64,000 nucleotides of DNA. It comes from Crocinitomicaceae bacterium (GTDB lineage: Bacteria > Bacteroidota > Bacteroidia > Flavobacteriales_D > Crocinitomicaceae). Below are positions 17,510 through 26,459 of the stretch, in pieces (within the stretch, counting starts at the first letter, position 1; each line of letters opens with the position of its first letter). The position numbers and the translations under genes were made by a program. The notes under the pieces are model-generated. The model was given only the letters and a program-made list of their open reading frames with translations. It did no database searches and had not been told where the DNA came from. Location of the stretch: positions 1-64,000 of the forward strand of contig JAQXBM010000064.1 in assembly GCA_029252405.1 (NCBI GenBank), read 5' to 3'.

Positions 17510-18247
17510 TTAAATGAAATCAACATCCGTAGTCTTCACCAAATAGGTGTCTCCGGATTGAGAAGAAACTTCTATAAATTCCTTGTTAGAGATTTCGGCT
17601 TCCAAAATTTCAACTTGGTCGCCCTCTTTTAACGTAGCTTTGGAGATTTTATTCGCACCCTTATAGGTTGGAATGCTTTCTTGCGTCACAACCGCAAAGC
17701 GTGTTTGCTCAGCATAGTTCGATGCGCCATAGGCAATCACAATTGATCCAACCATACAACAGAAGGTCACAAAGCCAAGTGCGACAAATAACCGTTTGTA
17801 CGAAAGGTCTTTCATTCGCAGAAAGAGAATTGTGCATAGCGCAAGCGCGAAGCTGAATACGATCGCTAAAATCGACCAAGTCATACCAGATAAACCGTAC
17901 AAAATGGATTCAAAACGGTTGAGGCGTGGTTCCCAAACCATTCCAGGATTCAGTTGGGCATACACTGTTTGAATTCTTTCTTTCGCATCCGCATCAGAAG
18001 GAGTTAATTTCAACACTTTTTGAAACGACCAAATCGCTTTTCCGTATTGTTTTGCTTCCGTGTGTGCTAATCCCAGGTTGTAATAAGACGAAGCATCATT
18101 TGGTGTTTCTGCCAATGAAGCTTGAAATTTTTCAATCGCCAACACGTAATTCGAATCGTTGAAAGCCTTAATTCCTTCATCAAAGTTGGAACCAGCATAC
18201 CCCAATAAAGGGAACAAAAGCGCTATGAAAACAATGAACTGCTTCAT
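17510..18247 (-). CDS. batE: BatE: TPR and SH3-like membrane protein
   Basis: A 245-residue protein with a signal peptide (MKQFIVFIALLFPLLGYAG), two TPR units (about 20-95, NYVLAIEKFQASLAETPNDASSYYNLG split over the first unit), two transmembrane helices (about 115-140 and 150-172) and a C-terminal SH3-like domain (about 185-245). This is the domain order of Bacteroidetes BatE, the last of the 'Bacteroides aerotolerance' proteins. Its ATG overlaps the batD stop by 4 bases. TPR and SH3 parts probably act as protein contacts around the BatA/BatB complex in the periplasm. Confidence 0.88.
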   Translation of the reverse strand: MKQFIVFIALLFPLLGYAGSNFDEGIKAFNDSNYVLAIEKFQASLAETPNDASSYYNLGLAHTEAKQYGKAIWSFQKVLKLTPSDADAKERIQTVYAQLNPGMVWEPRLNRFESILYGLSGMTWSILAIVFSFALALCTILFLRMKDLSYKRLFVALGFVTFCCMVGSIVIAYGASNYAEQTRFAVVTQESIPTYKGANKISKATLKEGDQVEILEAEISNKEFIEVSSQSGDTYLVKTTDVDFI

Positions 18248-19968
18248 ACTTTCAAGTCTTTTAAAATGGATTCTAATTGAGAGAAAACAGGAAGTCGGCG
18301 ATCTGTTGATCCACCAAAACCGAAACGAGATTCTTCACACATTCGGAATACACCACGAACAGATTCCGTAAGATCAGGTTTATTCACAGTGTCGAGGTAG
18401 GCGTAGATTTCATCTTTGCCTAAGATTCGATCAGAATCAGTAATTCCCATTTTACATTCAAATGCTTTCCGAAGCGCATGCTCAATACTCGAGTAAAAGG
18501 CATCATCTTCCCCAGCAGTCAAAAGTGATTTTGAGGTTGCAACTAGCACTCCCAGCTCTTTGTCTTTCTGTTGAATCGCTTGTTTTGTCTCTATTTCATC
18601 TGCAGATTGCTCGCGTCTTCTAACCAAGAATAAGAAGAAGAAAGCACATACCAAAGGCGCACTAACTCCAGACCAAAAGAGTGGAGTCCCAAATATTGAT
18701 TCAGTCGAAACAACTTGCTTTTTCAGTCTTAGGTCGACTGCACTTTGCTTGTAAATTGCCTCATCCGCAGCGGGATTTTTTGAGTCAGCAGCGATAATGC
18801 TTGGATCTCTTAGCACGTCTAATGAATGTTCCGTTGTCGTAACGGTGACGTACTCCTCTTTTTCTGGATCGAAAAATGAAATGCTCGTTCCTGGAATATT
18901 GATTTTGCCCTTGTTTGAAACTTGAATGTTGTACTCGTAAGCGATAACACCTTCAGCGCCATTTACGCCGTAGGCAATATCCTTTGTGACAATTGGGTCG
19001 CCGTAAACGACAAACCCTTTCGGAAGTATAAGTTCAGGCTCCAAACTATTTTGGATGTTTCCCGACCCTTCAATTTCCAGTGTTAACAAGAAAACGTCTC
19101 CCTGTTTCACACGAAAAGTATCCAGATCACGTGAAATGGAGTAATTTCCAACCGCACCTATAAAATCCTTTGGTGGATTACCAGGCAGGGGTTTGATTTC
19201 AATCGTCGCTCCACTGGAACGCAAGCTAAAAGCACCGAATCCTTTAAAAAGATCCATCGTGAAAGGTTCTAAAATGAACACGCCTGTCCCAGGTGGGAAC
19301 AGTAAATTACGGTCATATTCGAAACTAAAGTAGTCTACACCTTTGTAATCGTCGTTGTGTATTTTCAGTTGACGAGAAGTGTTCGTCAACGCTTGGAATT
19401 CAAGACCTTTTCGCTGAATAAAACTGTTGTAATTTCCAATTCGAGTAGGTTGAAAATGAGCGTAAACCTTGGCGCCTACAACAACAGATTCTCCTTCGTA
19501 AATGGAAGTTTTGTTGCATTGAATGATTCCAAAAGCAGGGTCGTTTCGTTGTTTCGCCGTCACTTGACCGTTATTATTCAAGTTGATTTTTTTCGAAACG
19601 TTAATGGTAATCGTGCTGGTTGATTGGTAAGCTTTTCCTGATCGACTCGTAATGTATGCTGGACCAATTTTATAGGTTCCAGGTTTTGTAAATACTCCTG
19701 TCTCCGTATTGGAATAGATCACTTCAACATTTCCTGTATTGTAATCCATTTGGTAACTCCTCCCGCTGGCAATGGTACCACTATTAATGAAGGTCACAGG
19801 AATGTTATCAATCTGATGAGTTCCATCAATATTGGATTCTATCGTAAAGGCAACGGTTTCACCAACTTCAATGTTTGTGCTTGATGCGGATAACTTCACT
19901 TCTGCTTTCTGCGAAAATGCTGAAAAACAGAAAAGGATACTTATGAGAGATAAAACCTGCTGTGCCAT
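18244..19968 (-). CDS. batD: BatD: large periplasmic scaffold protein
   Basis: A 574-residue BatD/oxygen-tolerance family protein. I chose the ATG at 19968, one base after the batC stop, because it begins the signal peptide MAQQVLSLISILFCFSAFS; the longer frame enters batC. The periplasmic part (about 20-420) is made of repeated Ig-like BatD modules (VEIGETVAFTIES-type starts such as NIEVGETVAFTIE and KQGDVFLLTLEIEGSGNIQ). A single transmembrane helix (about 450-470) follows, with a cytoplasmic helical domain to the end. BatD is thought to assemble the VWA proteins with the membrane. It overlaps batE by 4 bases. Confidence 0.92.
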   Translation of the reverse strand: MAQQVLSLISILFCFSAFSQKAEVKLSASSTNIEVGETVAFTIESNIDGTHQIDNIPVTFINSGTIASGRSYQMDYNTGNVEVIYSNTETGVFTKPGTYKIGPAYITSRSGKAYQSTSTITINVSKKINLNNNGQVTAKQRNDPAFGIIQCNKTSIYEGESVVVGAKVYAHFQPTRIGNYNSFIQRKGLEFQALTNTSRQLKIHNDDYKGVDYFSFEYDRNLLFPPGTGVFILEPFTMDLFKGFGAFSLRSSGATIEIKPLPGNPPKDFIGAVGNYSISRDLDTFRVKQGDVFLLTLEIEGSGNIQNSLEPELILPKGFVVYGDPIVTKDIAYGVNGAEGVIAYEYNIQVSNKGKINIPGTSISFFDPEKEEYVTVTTTEHSLDVLRDPSIIAADSKNPAADEAIYKQSAVDLRLKKQVVSTESIFGTPLFWSGVSAPLVCAFFFLFLVRRREQSADEIETKQAIQQKDKELGVLVATSKSLLTAGEDDAFYSSIEHALRKAFECKMGITDSDRILGKDEIYAYLDTVNKPDLTESVRGVFRMCEESRFGFGGSTDRRLPVFSQLESILKDLKV

Positions 19969-19969
19969 T

Positions 19970-20758
19970 TTACCAGTCCTTACCAGATTTTGAGCTACGT
20001 CCACCAGAGCCAGCGCCCATCATGTTTCGCTTCGTTTCTGCCTCTTTTTTCGCGATTTCATCCAAGCTACGTTCGACCATTTGATTGGATAATTTCCCTT
20101 CAGAGGAAGAATCACTCGATCCTCCGCTTCCTTGTCCAGATTTTTTCTGATTGTTTTGTCCTTGGCTACCTTGAGAACCTTTGTCTTGACTCTTGTCGCC
20201 CTGACCGTCCTGCGAATCTCCTTGGTTTCCTTGTTGTCCATCGCCACCTCCATTTGGATCTCCGTCTTGAGGATCATTTGGGTTTTGCGGTTTCGGTGGA
20301 GGAGGAGTTCGTTGTTCTTTTATTTTCCTGATTGCCTTTGAAAGATTGTAGCGCGTCTCTTCATCATTTGGATTGTTGCGGAGTGCTTCCTTGTAAGATT
20401 CAACGGCACCTTCGTAGTTTTCTTGTCGCATTTGAGCATTCCCCATGTTGTGCATGGCATCACCGCGTTGGCGCTTACTCATTTTTGTGCTGCTTCCTTG
20501 TTGATAGATCTTTTCCGCTCGCTCGAAATCACGGGCTTTGTAAGCTGATTGAGCCATTTCATCAGACAAATCAACATCGTCTGGAGAAATCTTTTGAGTC
20601 GACTCGTAATGTTTCAATGCTTCTGAATAGTTCTTCTTTTCATACGCTTTTCGCGCCATTATTAGCGTATCACGCCAAGCATCTTCATCCTGTCCGAAAG
20701 ACATCGAACTGGAAAACACAAGCAAGAAAATTAGAACTACACTCTTCATTTTATTCAT
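19970..20758 (-). CDS. batC: BatC: TPR protein with Gly/Gln/Ser-rich tail
   Basis: A 262-residue exported protein. The ATG at 20758 gives the signal peptide MNKMKSVVLIFLLVFSSSMSFG; an ATG at 20773 would add five residues, and one at 20749 is also possible. Three TPR units (about 28-135, including YEGAVESYKEALRNNPNDEETRYNLSKA) are followed by a disordered Pro/Gly/Gln/Asp/Ser-rich region (about 145-225) and a short charged end. This is the usual BatC plan. The 66-base gap from batB is the only sizeable gap inside the bat genes and holds a GATAGCTATC palindrome. Confidence 0.88.
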   Translation of the reverse strand: MNKMKSVVLIFLLVFSSSMSFGQDEDAWRDTLIMARKAYEKKNYSEALKHYESTQKISPDDVDLSDEMAQSAYKARDFERAEKIYQQGSSTKMSKRQRGDAMHNMGNAQMRQENYEGAVESYKEALRNNPNDEETRYNLSKAIRKIKEQRTPPPPKPQNPNDPQDGDPNGGGDGQQGNQGDSQDGQGDKSQDKGSQGSQGQNNQKKSGQGSGGSSDSSSEGKLSNQMVERSLDEIAKKEAETKRNMMGAGSGGRSSKSGKDW

Positions 20759-20787
20759 TCTTATTGAAACCAAGGCTTCAAACTATT

Positions 20788-20821
20788 GATCGTCTCCCGA
20801 TAGCTATCTGGACGACTGATC
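20788..20821. repeat. GATAGCTATC-centred palindrome between batB and batC
   Basis: Bases 20788-20821 form an imperfect palindrome: GATC at both ends, GTC repeats, and a centre CCCGATAGCTATCTGG that differs from the 16381-16396 palindrome by one base. It sits inside the transcribed region of the bat operon, between the batB stop (20825) and the batC start. A processing or partial termination site that lowers batC-E expression is one possibility; a mobile palindromic repeat is another. Confidence 0.6.
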
Positions 20822-20824
20822 AGC

Positions 20825-21982
20825 TTATTGTTTAATCATTTTATCAAGCAGCCCAACGTAGTTTTTCGACCAAAGTAAAAAGGCGAGCCAAAAGAGAATC
20901 GCTAAAAACAATGGCACCTGATAACGCTGCTGTCTTATATCAAACTCTAAAGTATCAATTTTGGTTCGCTTCATTTGATTAATTTCTGTTAATAAAGCTG
21001 AAAGATCTGGAAATTCACTTGAACTCGTTGTTGCAGTTCCTCCCGTTTGAGCAGCCAATTTGTCGATGAATCGCTCATTTAGTTTCGAAACAACGGTTTT
21101 CCCGCGGGCGTCGGTTTTGTATCCGAGGTTCGGTCGGTATGGGTTTTTGGGTATCAAACCACCCTTTTTTGTCCCAATTCCGAGTATCGAAAGTTGGAGG
21201 TTTTTCTCCTTCAAGTCTTTGATGGGTTTATCCAAACTTCCTTCGTGATCTTCGCCATCTGTGATCAAAATAATCCCTTTGGTCGTTTTTTGCTTTGAGA
21301 ACATTTTGGATGAAATTCCGAGCGCCATTCCGATGTTCGTCCCTTGACTGGTAATCATGTCCGTTTCAATGTCTTCAATGAACAACTTCGCAGCGCCATA
21401 ATCACTGGTAATCGGCAAATGAACAAATGCATTGTTGGCAAAAAGCGAGATTCCTATTTTCTCCCCGTGGAGATTATTGATCAACTGAACGATCGCTCGT
21501 TTGGAAATGTCTAAGCGAGATAAATCATCTGAAATATCCCGAGTATTCATTGAATTTGAGATATCCAAGGCAACAACTAGTTCCAAAGATTCTGAAGTTC
21601 CCTTTACTTTTTTCGTTCCGAAAACGGGTTGACTAATTGCAATAATTAGCAGTACAACGGTATTTCTGAAAAAGAAGAATTTCATGAACGCACTCATCGA
21701 TGAAACAGGTCGCAAGTAGGATTTCGCTACGCGAGCGGTCGCATTGGACGCCATTCTATTCGTTCGAAGCAAGTTGAAAATAAATATTCCCAAGACGGGA
21801 ATCATGAGCAAGAACAGGTAGAAAGCTGATGGAAAAATGTATCCCAATTGTTCGCTTGAATCGCCTCCAAGCCAACCCATTGAATTCGTCAACAGAATAA
21901 ATAATAACCAAAAAATGATTTCCCAAGCCAAGATTCCTCCTAGGACCAACTTTAAGCGATATGTGAATTTTTGCTTAGTCAT
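20825..21982 (-). CDS. batB: BatB: VWA-domain membrane protein
   Basis: A 385-residue inner-membrane protein. Helices at about 12-32, 50-68 and 105-123 precede a von Willebrand factor A domain (about 130-330) with the MIDAS motif DISNSMN, a conserved Thr in SQGTNIG and the ITDGEDHEG acidic site. A C-terminal helix (about 355-372) follows. MIDAS residues are intact, so metal-dependent ligand binding is expected. Its start overlaps batA by 8 bases. It is distinguished from BatA by gene order and by the extra N-terminal helix. Confidence 0.9.
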   Translation of the reverse strand: MTKQKFTYRLKLVLGGILAWEIIFWLLFILLTNSMGWLGGDSSEQLGYIFPSAFYLFLLMIPVLGIFIFNLLRTNRMASNATARVAKSYLRPVSSMSAFMKFFFFRNTVVLLIIAISQPVFGTKKVKGTSESLELVVALDISNSMNTRDISDDLSRLDISKRAIVQLINNLHGEKIGISLFANNAFVHLPITSDYGAAKLFIEDIETDMITSQGTNIGMALGISSKMFSKQKTTKGIILITDGEDHEGSLDKPIKDLKEKNLQLSILGIGTKKGGLIPKNPYRPNLGYKTDARGKTVVSKLNERFIDKLAAQTGGTATTSSSEFPDLSALLTEINQMKRTKIDTLEFDIRQQRYQVPLFLAILFWLAFLLWSKNYVGLLDKMIKQ

Positions 21983-23018
21983 TGTGCTTAAATACGAGGT
22001 AATTCGCTGACCAAGTGAGCAAGGCCAAAATAAATGCCCAATTTAAAAATGCTGCTGGATTCGCGGGAGGTTCCGATTTAAAATGTTGATTTTCAATCTT
22101 TCGCTTCTCTAATGTTTCAATTTCCTTGTAGATTTCGCGCAGGCTTTCCTCATCTGTAGCGCGGAAATATTTACCGCCCGTCATGCTCGCAATTTTCTTC
22201 ATTTCTGGTTCATTAATTTCGACAGGCATCGTTTGGTAATGCGTTCCAAATGGCGTAACGATCGGTGATTTCGCCGAGCCGTAACTTCCTACTCCAATGG
22301 TATATACACGGACTTTCTTCGCTTTTGCCAAGTTTGCGGCTTTCAAGGGAGCTGTTTTTGTTGGGTCGCCGCCATCCATTCCATCGGTGAGTAAAATCAC
22401 CACTTTTGATTTCAAGCTGTCACTGCGTAAACGGGCTACAGCAAGCCCAAGTCCTTCTCCAATCGCGGTTCCCCCTTCGAGGTAATCACCGCTAATTCCA
22501 TCGATCTGTTGTTTGAGTACAGTGTAGTCCAAAGTTGGAGGGCATGCCGTGTGAGCAGCTCCTGCGTATGCGACTAAGCCAATTCTATCGCCATCTCGGC
22601 CGTCAACGAAATCTTTGGCAACTGCTTTCGCCGCTTCCAAACGATTGGGCGCGAAATCCATGGCGAGCATCGAACCGGAAACGTCCATTGTGATGACAAT
22701 GTCAATACCATCTTTGAAATCTTTGTCTGAATTGTCGTAGTTCGCCCAGTGGAACGGTTTGGCCATCGCAAAGATGAGCAAGGCTGCAATAAGTCCGTAA
22801 ATAACCAGGTTGATTTCTCGAATGCGACCAATCCAATTTGATCCCAACGCACGCTGATTGCTTGTGCTTCCACTAAATTTCACTTCACCTTTTCGTGTGC
22901 GTTCGAATCGGTAGATGATAAATAGGACAAACGGAATTAGGCACAGCAGCCAAAGCCAGTGCGGAGAGAAGAATTCATATTCCCAAAAACGTATGTTCCA
23001 ATTAGTCAACATTGTCAA
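21975..23018 (-). CDS. batA: BatA: VWA-domain membrane protein
   Basis: A 347-residue inner-membrane VWA protein. The N-terminus has the Bat signature FFSPHWLWLLCLIPFVLF with two helices (about 18-36 and 70-90). The VWA domain (about 100-300) has a complete MIDAS (DVSGSML, then GGTAIGEGLG and LLTDGMDGG), and a final helix is at about 322-340. It overlaps the DUF4381-like gene upstream by 17 bases and batB downstream by 8 bases, so the genes are tightly coupled. MoxR ATPases act as chaperones for such VWA proteins, consistent with moxR at the head of this operon. Confidence 0.92.
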   Translation of the reverse strand: MTMLTNWNIRFWEYEFFSPHWLWLLCLIPFVLFIIYRFERTRKGEVKFSGSTSNQRALGSNWIGRIREINLVIYGLIAALLIFAMAKPFHWANYDNSDKDFKDGIDIVITMDVSGSMLAMDFAPNRLEAAKAVAKDFVDGRDGDRIGLVAYAGAAHTACPPTLDYTVLKQQIDGISGDYLEGGTAIGEGLGLAVARLRSDSLKSKVVILLTDGMDGGDPTKTAPLKAANLAKAKKVRVYTIGVGSYGSAKSPIVTPFGTHYQTMPVEINEPEMKKIASMTGGKYFRATDEESLREIYKEIETLEKRKIENQHFKSEPPANPAAFLNWAFILALLTWSANYLVFKHND

Positions 23019-23973
23019 AGTCCAGTGGACTCGTTTCAGCTATTATTTGTTTCACAAGGGTCGATTGACGCAGAATCGAGATTACTTCAGGCTTCGATTT
23101 GGCGAATTTCACCATGTCCGATTGCGATAGAATGCGCGCGATAGTATCAACCGTTTCGTCGTTCAATCCTTGTTTTGTTAAAATTATTTTCGTCTGTTCT
23201 GTCGTTTTATCGAGGAGTGAAATGTTATATCTAGCGGTCAAATATGATCTCAAAATATACGAGAGCTCCACGAAGTGTTCTTTCAATTTTCCTTTGTTGT
23301 AAAGTTCGCTCGCATCCAAGGCTTCAATCGCTTTGATCGTTCGATCTTTCAAATTCATTGGGCGAATATCTTCCCTACTTTCGATTTCACGATCCCATCT
23401 TCTGCGTCGAGCAATTAACCATCCCATGATAATTGCTCCGATCACAATGGCAATCCACCACCAGTTCTTTTTGAGGAACTTCATGGGCGAAAAAGGCTGA
23501 TCTGGGACATCGGCAAAGTTCTCGCGAATTTCATAGAGATCGACGTCTTCTTTCTGATCCACTAAGCTCACCTCAAGCGCAAGGTCGTCAAATCGGAATG
23601 TCGAATCGTTAATGCTGATTGTTGGACCCGGAATGATGTATTCACCATCTTCCCAATAAGTCACGATGTATTCACCGATCCACTTTTTATTCATTCCACT
23701 CGAAATAATCGTGTCTCGAAATACATCGACCAATTCGAATTCCGCGCCTTTTTTGGACAATGATCCGCCATCATCTTTAAATCGACCTTTGATGTAGTCC
23801 AATTTTTCGGTGAAGGCTAAAGTGTCCGTGAGTTTTGTTTTTACAATGTATTTGATCGAGACAGGCTCACCAATCAAGATGTTGTCTTGAGAAATTTGTT
23901 CAGTGAGTTGTTGCGACCAACCGTTAAAGGTCGAACAAAGGAAAAGAAGGATGTATATCGCGTATTTCATCAT
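23002..23973 (-). CDS. DUF4381/BatD-like single-pass membrane protein
   Basis: A 323-residue protein. A signal peptide (MMKYAIYILLFLCSTFNGWS) is followed by one BatD-like Ig module (about 22-150, ISQDNILIGEPVSIKYIV), a transmembrane helix (about 172-190), a basic cytoplasmic stop-transfer stretch (ARRRRWDRE) and a helical cytoplasmic domain (about 200-323). It lies between the DUF58 and batA genes, overlapping both by a few bases. This position and size match the unnamed protein found in most Bacteroidetes Bat operons. It may bridge the DUF58 protein in the cytoplasm with BatA/BatB outside, but this is inference. Confidence 0.82.
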   Translation of the reverse strand: MMKYAIYILLFLCSTFNGWSQQLTEQISQDNILIGEPVSIKYIVKTKLTDTLAFTEKLDYIKGRFKDDGGSLSKKGAEFELVDVFRDTIISSGMNKKWIGEYIVTYWEDGEYIIPGPTISINDSTFRFDDLALEVSLVDQKEDVDLYEIRENFADVPDQPFSPMKFLKKNWWWIAIVIGAIIMGWLIARRRRWDREIESREDIRPMNLKDRTIKAIEALDASELYNKGKLKEHFVELSYILRSYLTARYNISLLDKTTEQTKIILTKQGLNDETVDTIARILSQSDMVKFAKSKPEVISILRQSTLVKQIIAETSPLDFDNVD

Positions 23974-24836
23974 CTACTTTTGAATAAATGGATGAGAGGT
24001 TTGATGTAATCTTCTTCTGTGGCGATTGAGACGTAGTCGATTCCAGAACGTTTAAATTCTCTAAAAAGGTCTTCCTCGAAGCGCTCAAAGTTTTCAGCGT
24101 GCAGTTGCTTGGCGTTCGAACTGCTTGAATTCACCCAAGTAGTTTCTCCCGTTTCAGCATTGAAGAGTTGAACGATTCCTATGTCTGGTAATTCGCTTTC
24201 CGATTGATCGTAAAGGCGCAGTGCGACCATATCGTGTTTCTTTCTTGAGACTTTTAAGCCTTCCATGTAATCGTTGTCGTCTACGAAATCGCTAATTACG
24301 AATGCAATTCCACGCTTTTTCTGAGTATTTCTGAAGAATTTTAGTCCTTCGTTGATATTCGTCCCAGTGCTTTCCGGTTTGAGTTCAATCAACTCGCGCA
24401 AAATTACAAGAGCATGTTTCCTTCCTTTTCCTGGAGCAATGTAACGTTCCACTTTATCTGAAACGAATATCGCTCCGACTTTATCGTTGTTAGTGATCGC
24501 TGAGAAGGAGAGGATTGCTCCAATTTCCAGCGCCAAATCTTTCTTGGTTTTTTCCTGCGTTCCGAAATCTTCCGATCCTGAAACATCAATGATGAGCATC
24601 ACCGTCAATTCGCGTTCTTCATCAAAAACCTTTACGTAAGGCTCGTTGAATCGCGCTGTAACGTTCCAATCGATGGTGCGCACTTCGTCTCCAAAATGGT
24701 AATCTCGAACTTCACTAAAAGTCATTCCACGCCCTTTGAAAGCAGATTGGTATTCACCAGAGAATATATGTCTAGTGAGCCCTTTCGCCTTAATTTCAAG
24801 GTGTCGGATTTTCTTTAAAAGTTCTTTTGTTTCCAT
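23970..24836 (-). CDS. DUF58 domain protein of the MoxR-Bat operon
   Basis: A 288-residue cytoplasmic DUF58 protein. The core motif GRGMTFSEVRDYHFGDEVRTIDWNVTAR (given here only as a description of residues about 36-63) contains the family's Y..GD..R.IDW signature. The second half folds like VWA, with DVSGSEDFG as a MIDAS-like site. It overlaps the next gene by 4 bases and follows moxR by 15 bases. DUF58 genes are nearly always found with moxR; the protein is thought to be a MoxR client or adaptor. Confidence 0.93.
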   Translation of the reverse strand: METKELLKKIRHLEIKAKGLTRHIFSGEYQSAFKGRGMTFSEVRDYHFGDEVRTIDWNVTARFNEPYVKVFDEERELTVMLIIDVSGSEDFGTQEKTKKDLALEIGAILSFSAITNNDKVGAIFVSDKVERYIAPGKGRKHALVILRELIELKPESTGTNINEGLKFFRNTQKKRGIAFVISDFVDDNDYMEGLKVSRKKHDMVALRLYDQSESELPDIGIVQLFNAETGETTWVNSSSSNAKQLHAENFERFEEDLFREFKRSGIDYVSIATEEDYIKPLIHLFKSR

Positions 24837-24851
24837 TCGCTGCGCTTCCGT

Positions 24852-25874
24852 TTATGGAACTTCAACCTTGTTAATGATTTTCGAAACGATTTGAGATGCA
24901 GTCATGTTTTCCGCTTCAGCTTCGTACGTTAACCCAAGACGGTGTTGCATTACGTCTTGCGCAATTGCACGCACATCATCAGGGATTACGAATCCGCGTC
25001 CATTCAAAAACGCGTACGCCTTAGAGGCCAAGGCAAGGTTGATACTCGCACGTGGCGAACATCCTACAGAAATCATTGGTTCCAAAAATCCTAGTCCAGC
25101 TTGAGCAGGTTCACGCGTCGCAAACACCAAATCAACGATGTATTGTTCAATTTTTTCATCCAAATAAACCTGTTTCACCAGGGTTCTACAACGATCGATG
25201 TCATCCGCAGATATTACTTGTCCAGCAGTTGCCAATCCACCTTCACGAACATTCGAACGAATAATCATTTGCTCTTCCTGCTTTGAAGGGTAGCCAAGTG
25301 AAACTTTCAACATGAAACGATCGACTTGTGCTTCAGGTAGAGGATAGGTTCCTTCCTGCTCAATCGGGTTTTGTGTTGCGAGTACCAAGAATGGTTTTGG
25401 CAGTGTATATGTTGTGTCCCCAATGGTGATTTGTCGCTCTTGCATCGCTTCGAGCAGAGCACTTTGAACTTTCGCTGGAGCACGGTTGATCTCATCGGCG
25501 AGAATAAAATTCGCGAAGATTGGACCTTTCTTTACCGTAAACGATTCACTTTTTTGATTGTAGATCAAAGTACCAGTCACATCGGCTGGAAGTAAATCTG
25601 GCGTAAATTGAATTCTACTGAATTCTACATTGATTGCATCAGAAAGCGTTTTGATGGCTAGCGTCTTTGCCAACCCCGGAACACCTTCGAGTAAAACGTG
25701 ACCATCTGCAAGTAGTGCAATCAATAGGCGATCGACCATATACGATTGGCCGACAATTACCTTTGCAACTTCTGCTCGAAGCATGTCAATTACTCGTGCT
25801 TCCAGTTTGATTTTTTCACTTACGATTCTCAGCGCTTCGGCTGGATTCATCGGGTTGTTATTCGTTTCCTCCAT
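24852..25874 (-). CDS. MoxR-family AAA+ ATPase
   Basis: A 340-residue cytoplasmic AAA+ chaperone-like ATPase of the MoxR (MRP) group. Walker A is GVPGLAKT (about 69-76), Walker B is ILADEINRAPAKVQ, with sensor 1 LATQNPIEQEGTYPLPEAQ and the arginine-finger helix DRFMLK, all intact. The ATG at 25874 (MEETNNNP) is preferred over one at 25892 for its position relative to the possible -7 box TATCTTTA (minus strand 25902-25909, one mismatch, 27 bases upstream). It leads the operon that continues with DUF58 and batA-E. The probable job is ATP-driven maturation of the VWA proteins. Confidence 0.95.
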   Translation of the reverse strand: MEETNNNPMNPAEALRIVSEKIKLEARVIDMLRAEVAKVIVGQSYMVDRLLIALLADGHVLLEGVPGLAKTLAIKTLSDAINVEFSRIQFTPDLLPADVTGTLIYNQKSESFTVKKGPIFANFILADEINRAPAKVQSALLEAMQERQITIGDTTYTLPKPFLVLATQNPIEQEGTYPLPEAQVDRFMLKVSLGYPSKQEEQMIIRSNVREGGLATAGQVISADDIDRCRTLVKQVYLDEKIEQYIVDLVFATREPAQAGLGFLEPMISVGCSPRASINLALASKAYAFLNGRGFVIPDDVRAIAQDVMQHRLGLTYEAEAENMTASQIVSKIINKVEVP

Positions 25875-25982
25875 GATGTTCTTTAAGATCAAACAAAAAT
25901 GTAAAGATATGATCGGAAGGGCTTGGTTTTGCTGTTAATTATTGTTAACATTGTTTAGTAACCAAACTGCTATTTATCCAAC

Positions 25983-26345
25983 ATGGAAGCTCGAAATTGT
26001 AAGGAGTGTGGCCAAAAATTATTGGGTCGCAAGGATCAGAAATATTGCTCAGATTATTGCAGGAATGCTTACAATAATCGTCAGAATCAAGATGCCACAA
26101 AATACATTCGTCGAATCAACAATATTTTAAGGAAGAACCGTAGGATTTTGACCGAGCTGAACCCTAAAGGAAAAGTAACTGTTGATGGAATTCGTATGGC
26201 AGAGGAGGGGTTTAATTTTCATTATTTCACGAATACCTATGTCACGAAGAAAGGAGCGACGTACTTTTTCTGTTACGATCAGGGCTATTTGAAATTGGAC
26301 AATGATCAATATATGTTGGTTCAGAAGCAGGATTATGTGAAGTGA
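25983..26345 (+). CDS. Small zinc-ribbon protein
   Basis: A 120-residue cytoplasmic protein. The N-terminus has two cysteine pairs, CKEC (6-9) and CSDYC (22-26), spaced like a zinc ribbon that recognises nucleic acid or protein. It is followed by a basic helix (NNRQNQ.. RRINNILRKNRRIL) and a beta-rich C-terminal part (about 65-118). I recall similar short proteins annotated as hypothetical in other Flavobacteriia but know no function. It stands alone, divergent from moxR and convergent with the endopeptidase gene, with a hairpin after its stop. Regulation of transcription or translation is possible but unsupported. Confidence 0.8.
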   Translation: MEARNCKECGQKLLGRKDQKYCSDYCRNAYNNRQNQDATKYIRRINNILRKNRRILTELNPKGKVTVDGIRMAEEGFNFHYFTNTYVTKKGATYFFCYDQGYLKLDNDQYMLVQKQDYVK

Positions 26346-26368
26346 TTCTGTTCTAATAAGCGCGAAGA

Positions 26369-26425
26369 CTGAGCGGAGCCGAAGTCTGGTGCTTTGAAAC
26401 GATTTCGGACTTCGGCTCAACTCAG
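26369..26425. repeat. Imperfect 20-bp inverted repeat between convergent genes (copy 4)
   Basis: Arms 26369-26388 and 26406-26425 match at 17 of 20 positions over a 17-base loop. The core CTGAGCGGAGCCGAAGTC is the reverse-strand form of the TTCGRCTCCGCTCAG motif. It lies between the zinc-ribbon gene (plus) and the endopeptidase gene (minus), again at convergent ends. The rest of the 114-base gap shows nothing else. Confidence 0.7.
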
Positions 26426-26459
26426 CACTCGGTTAACATAATTGATCCTCGGCTCTTAA

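Noticed and set aside
20332-20835. 167-codon plus-strand frame opposite batC.
   Set aside because: batC has TPRs and a signal peptide; the opposite frame is a Cys/His/Phe-rich shadow.
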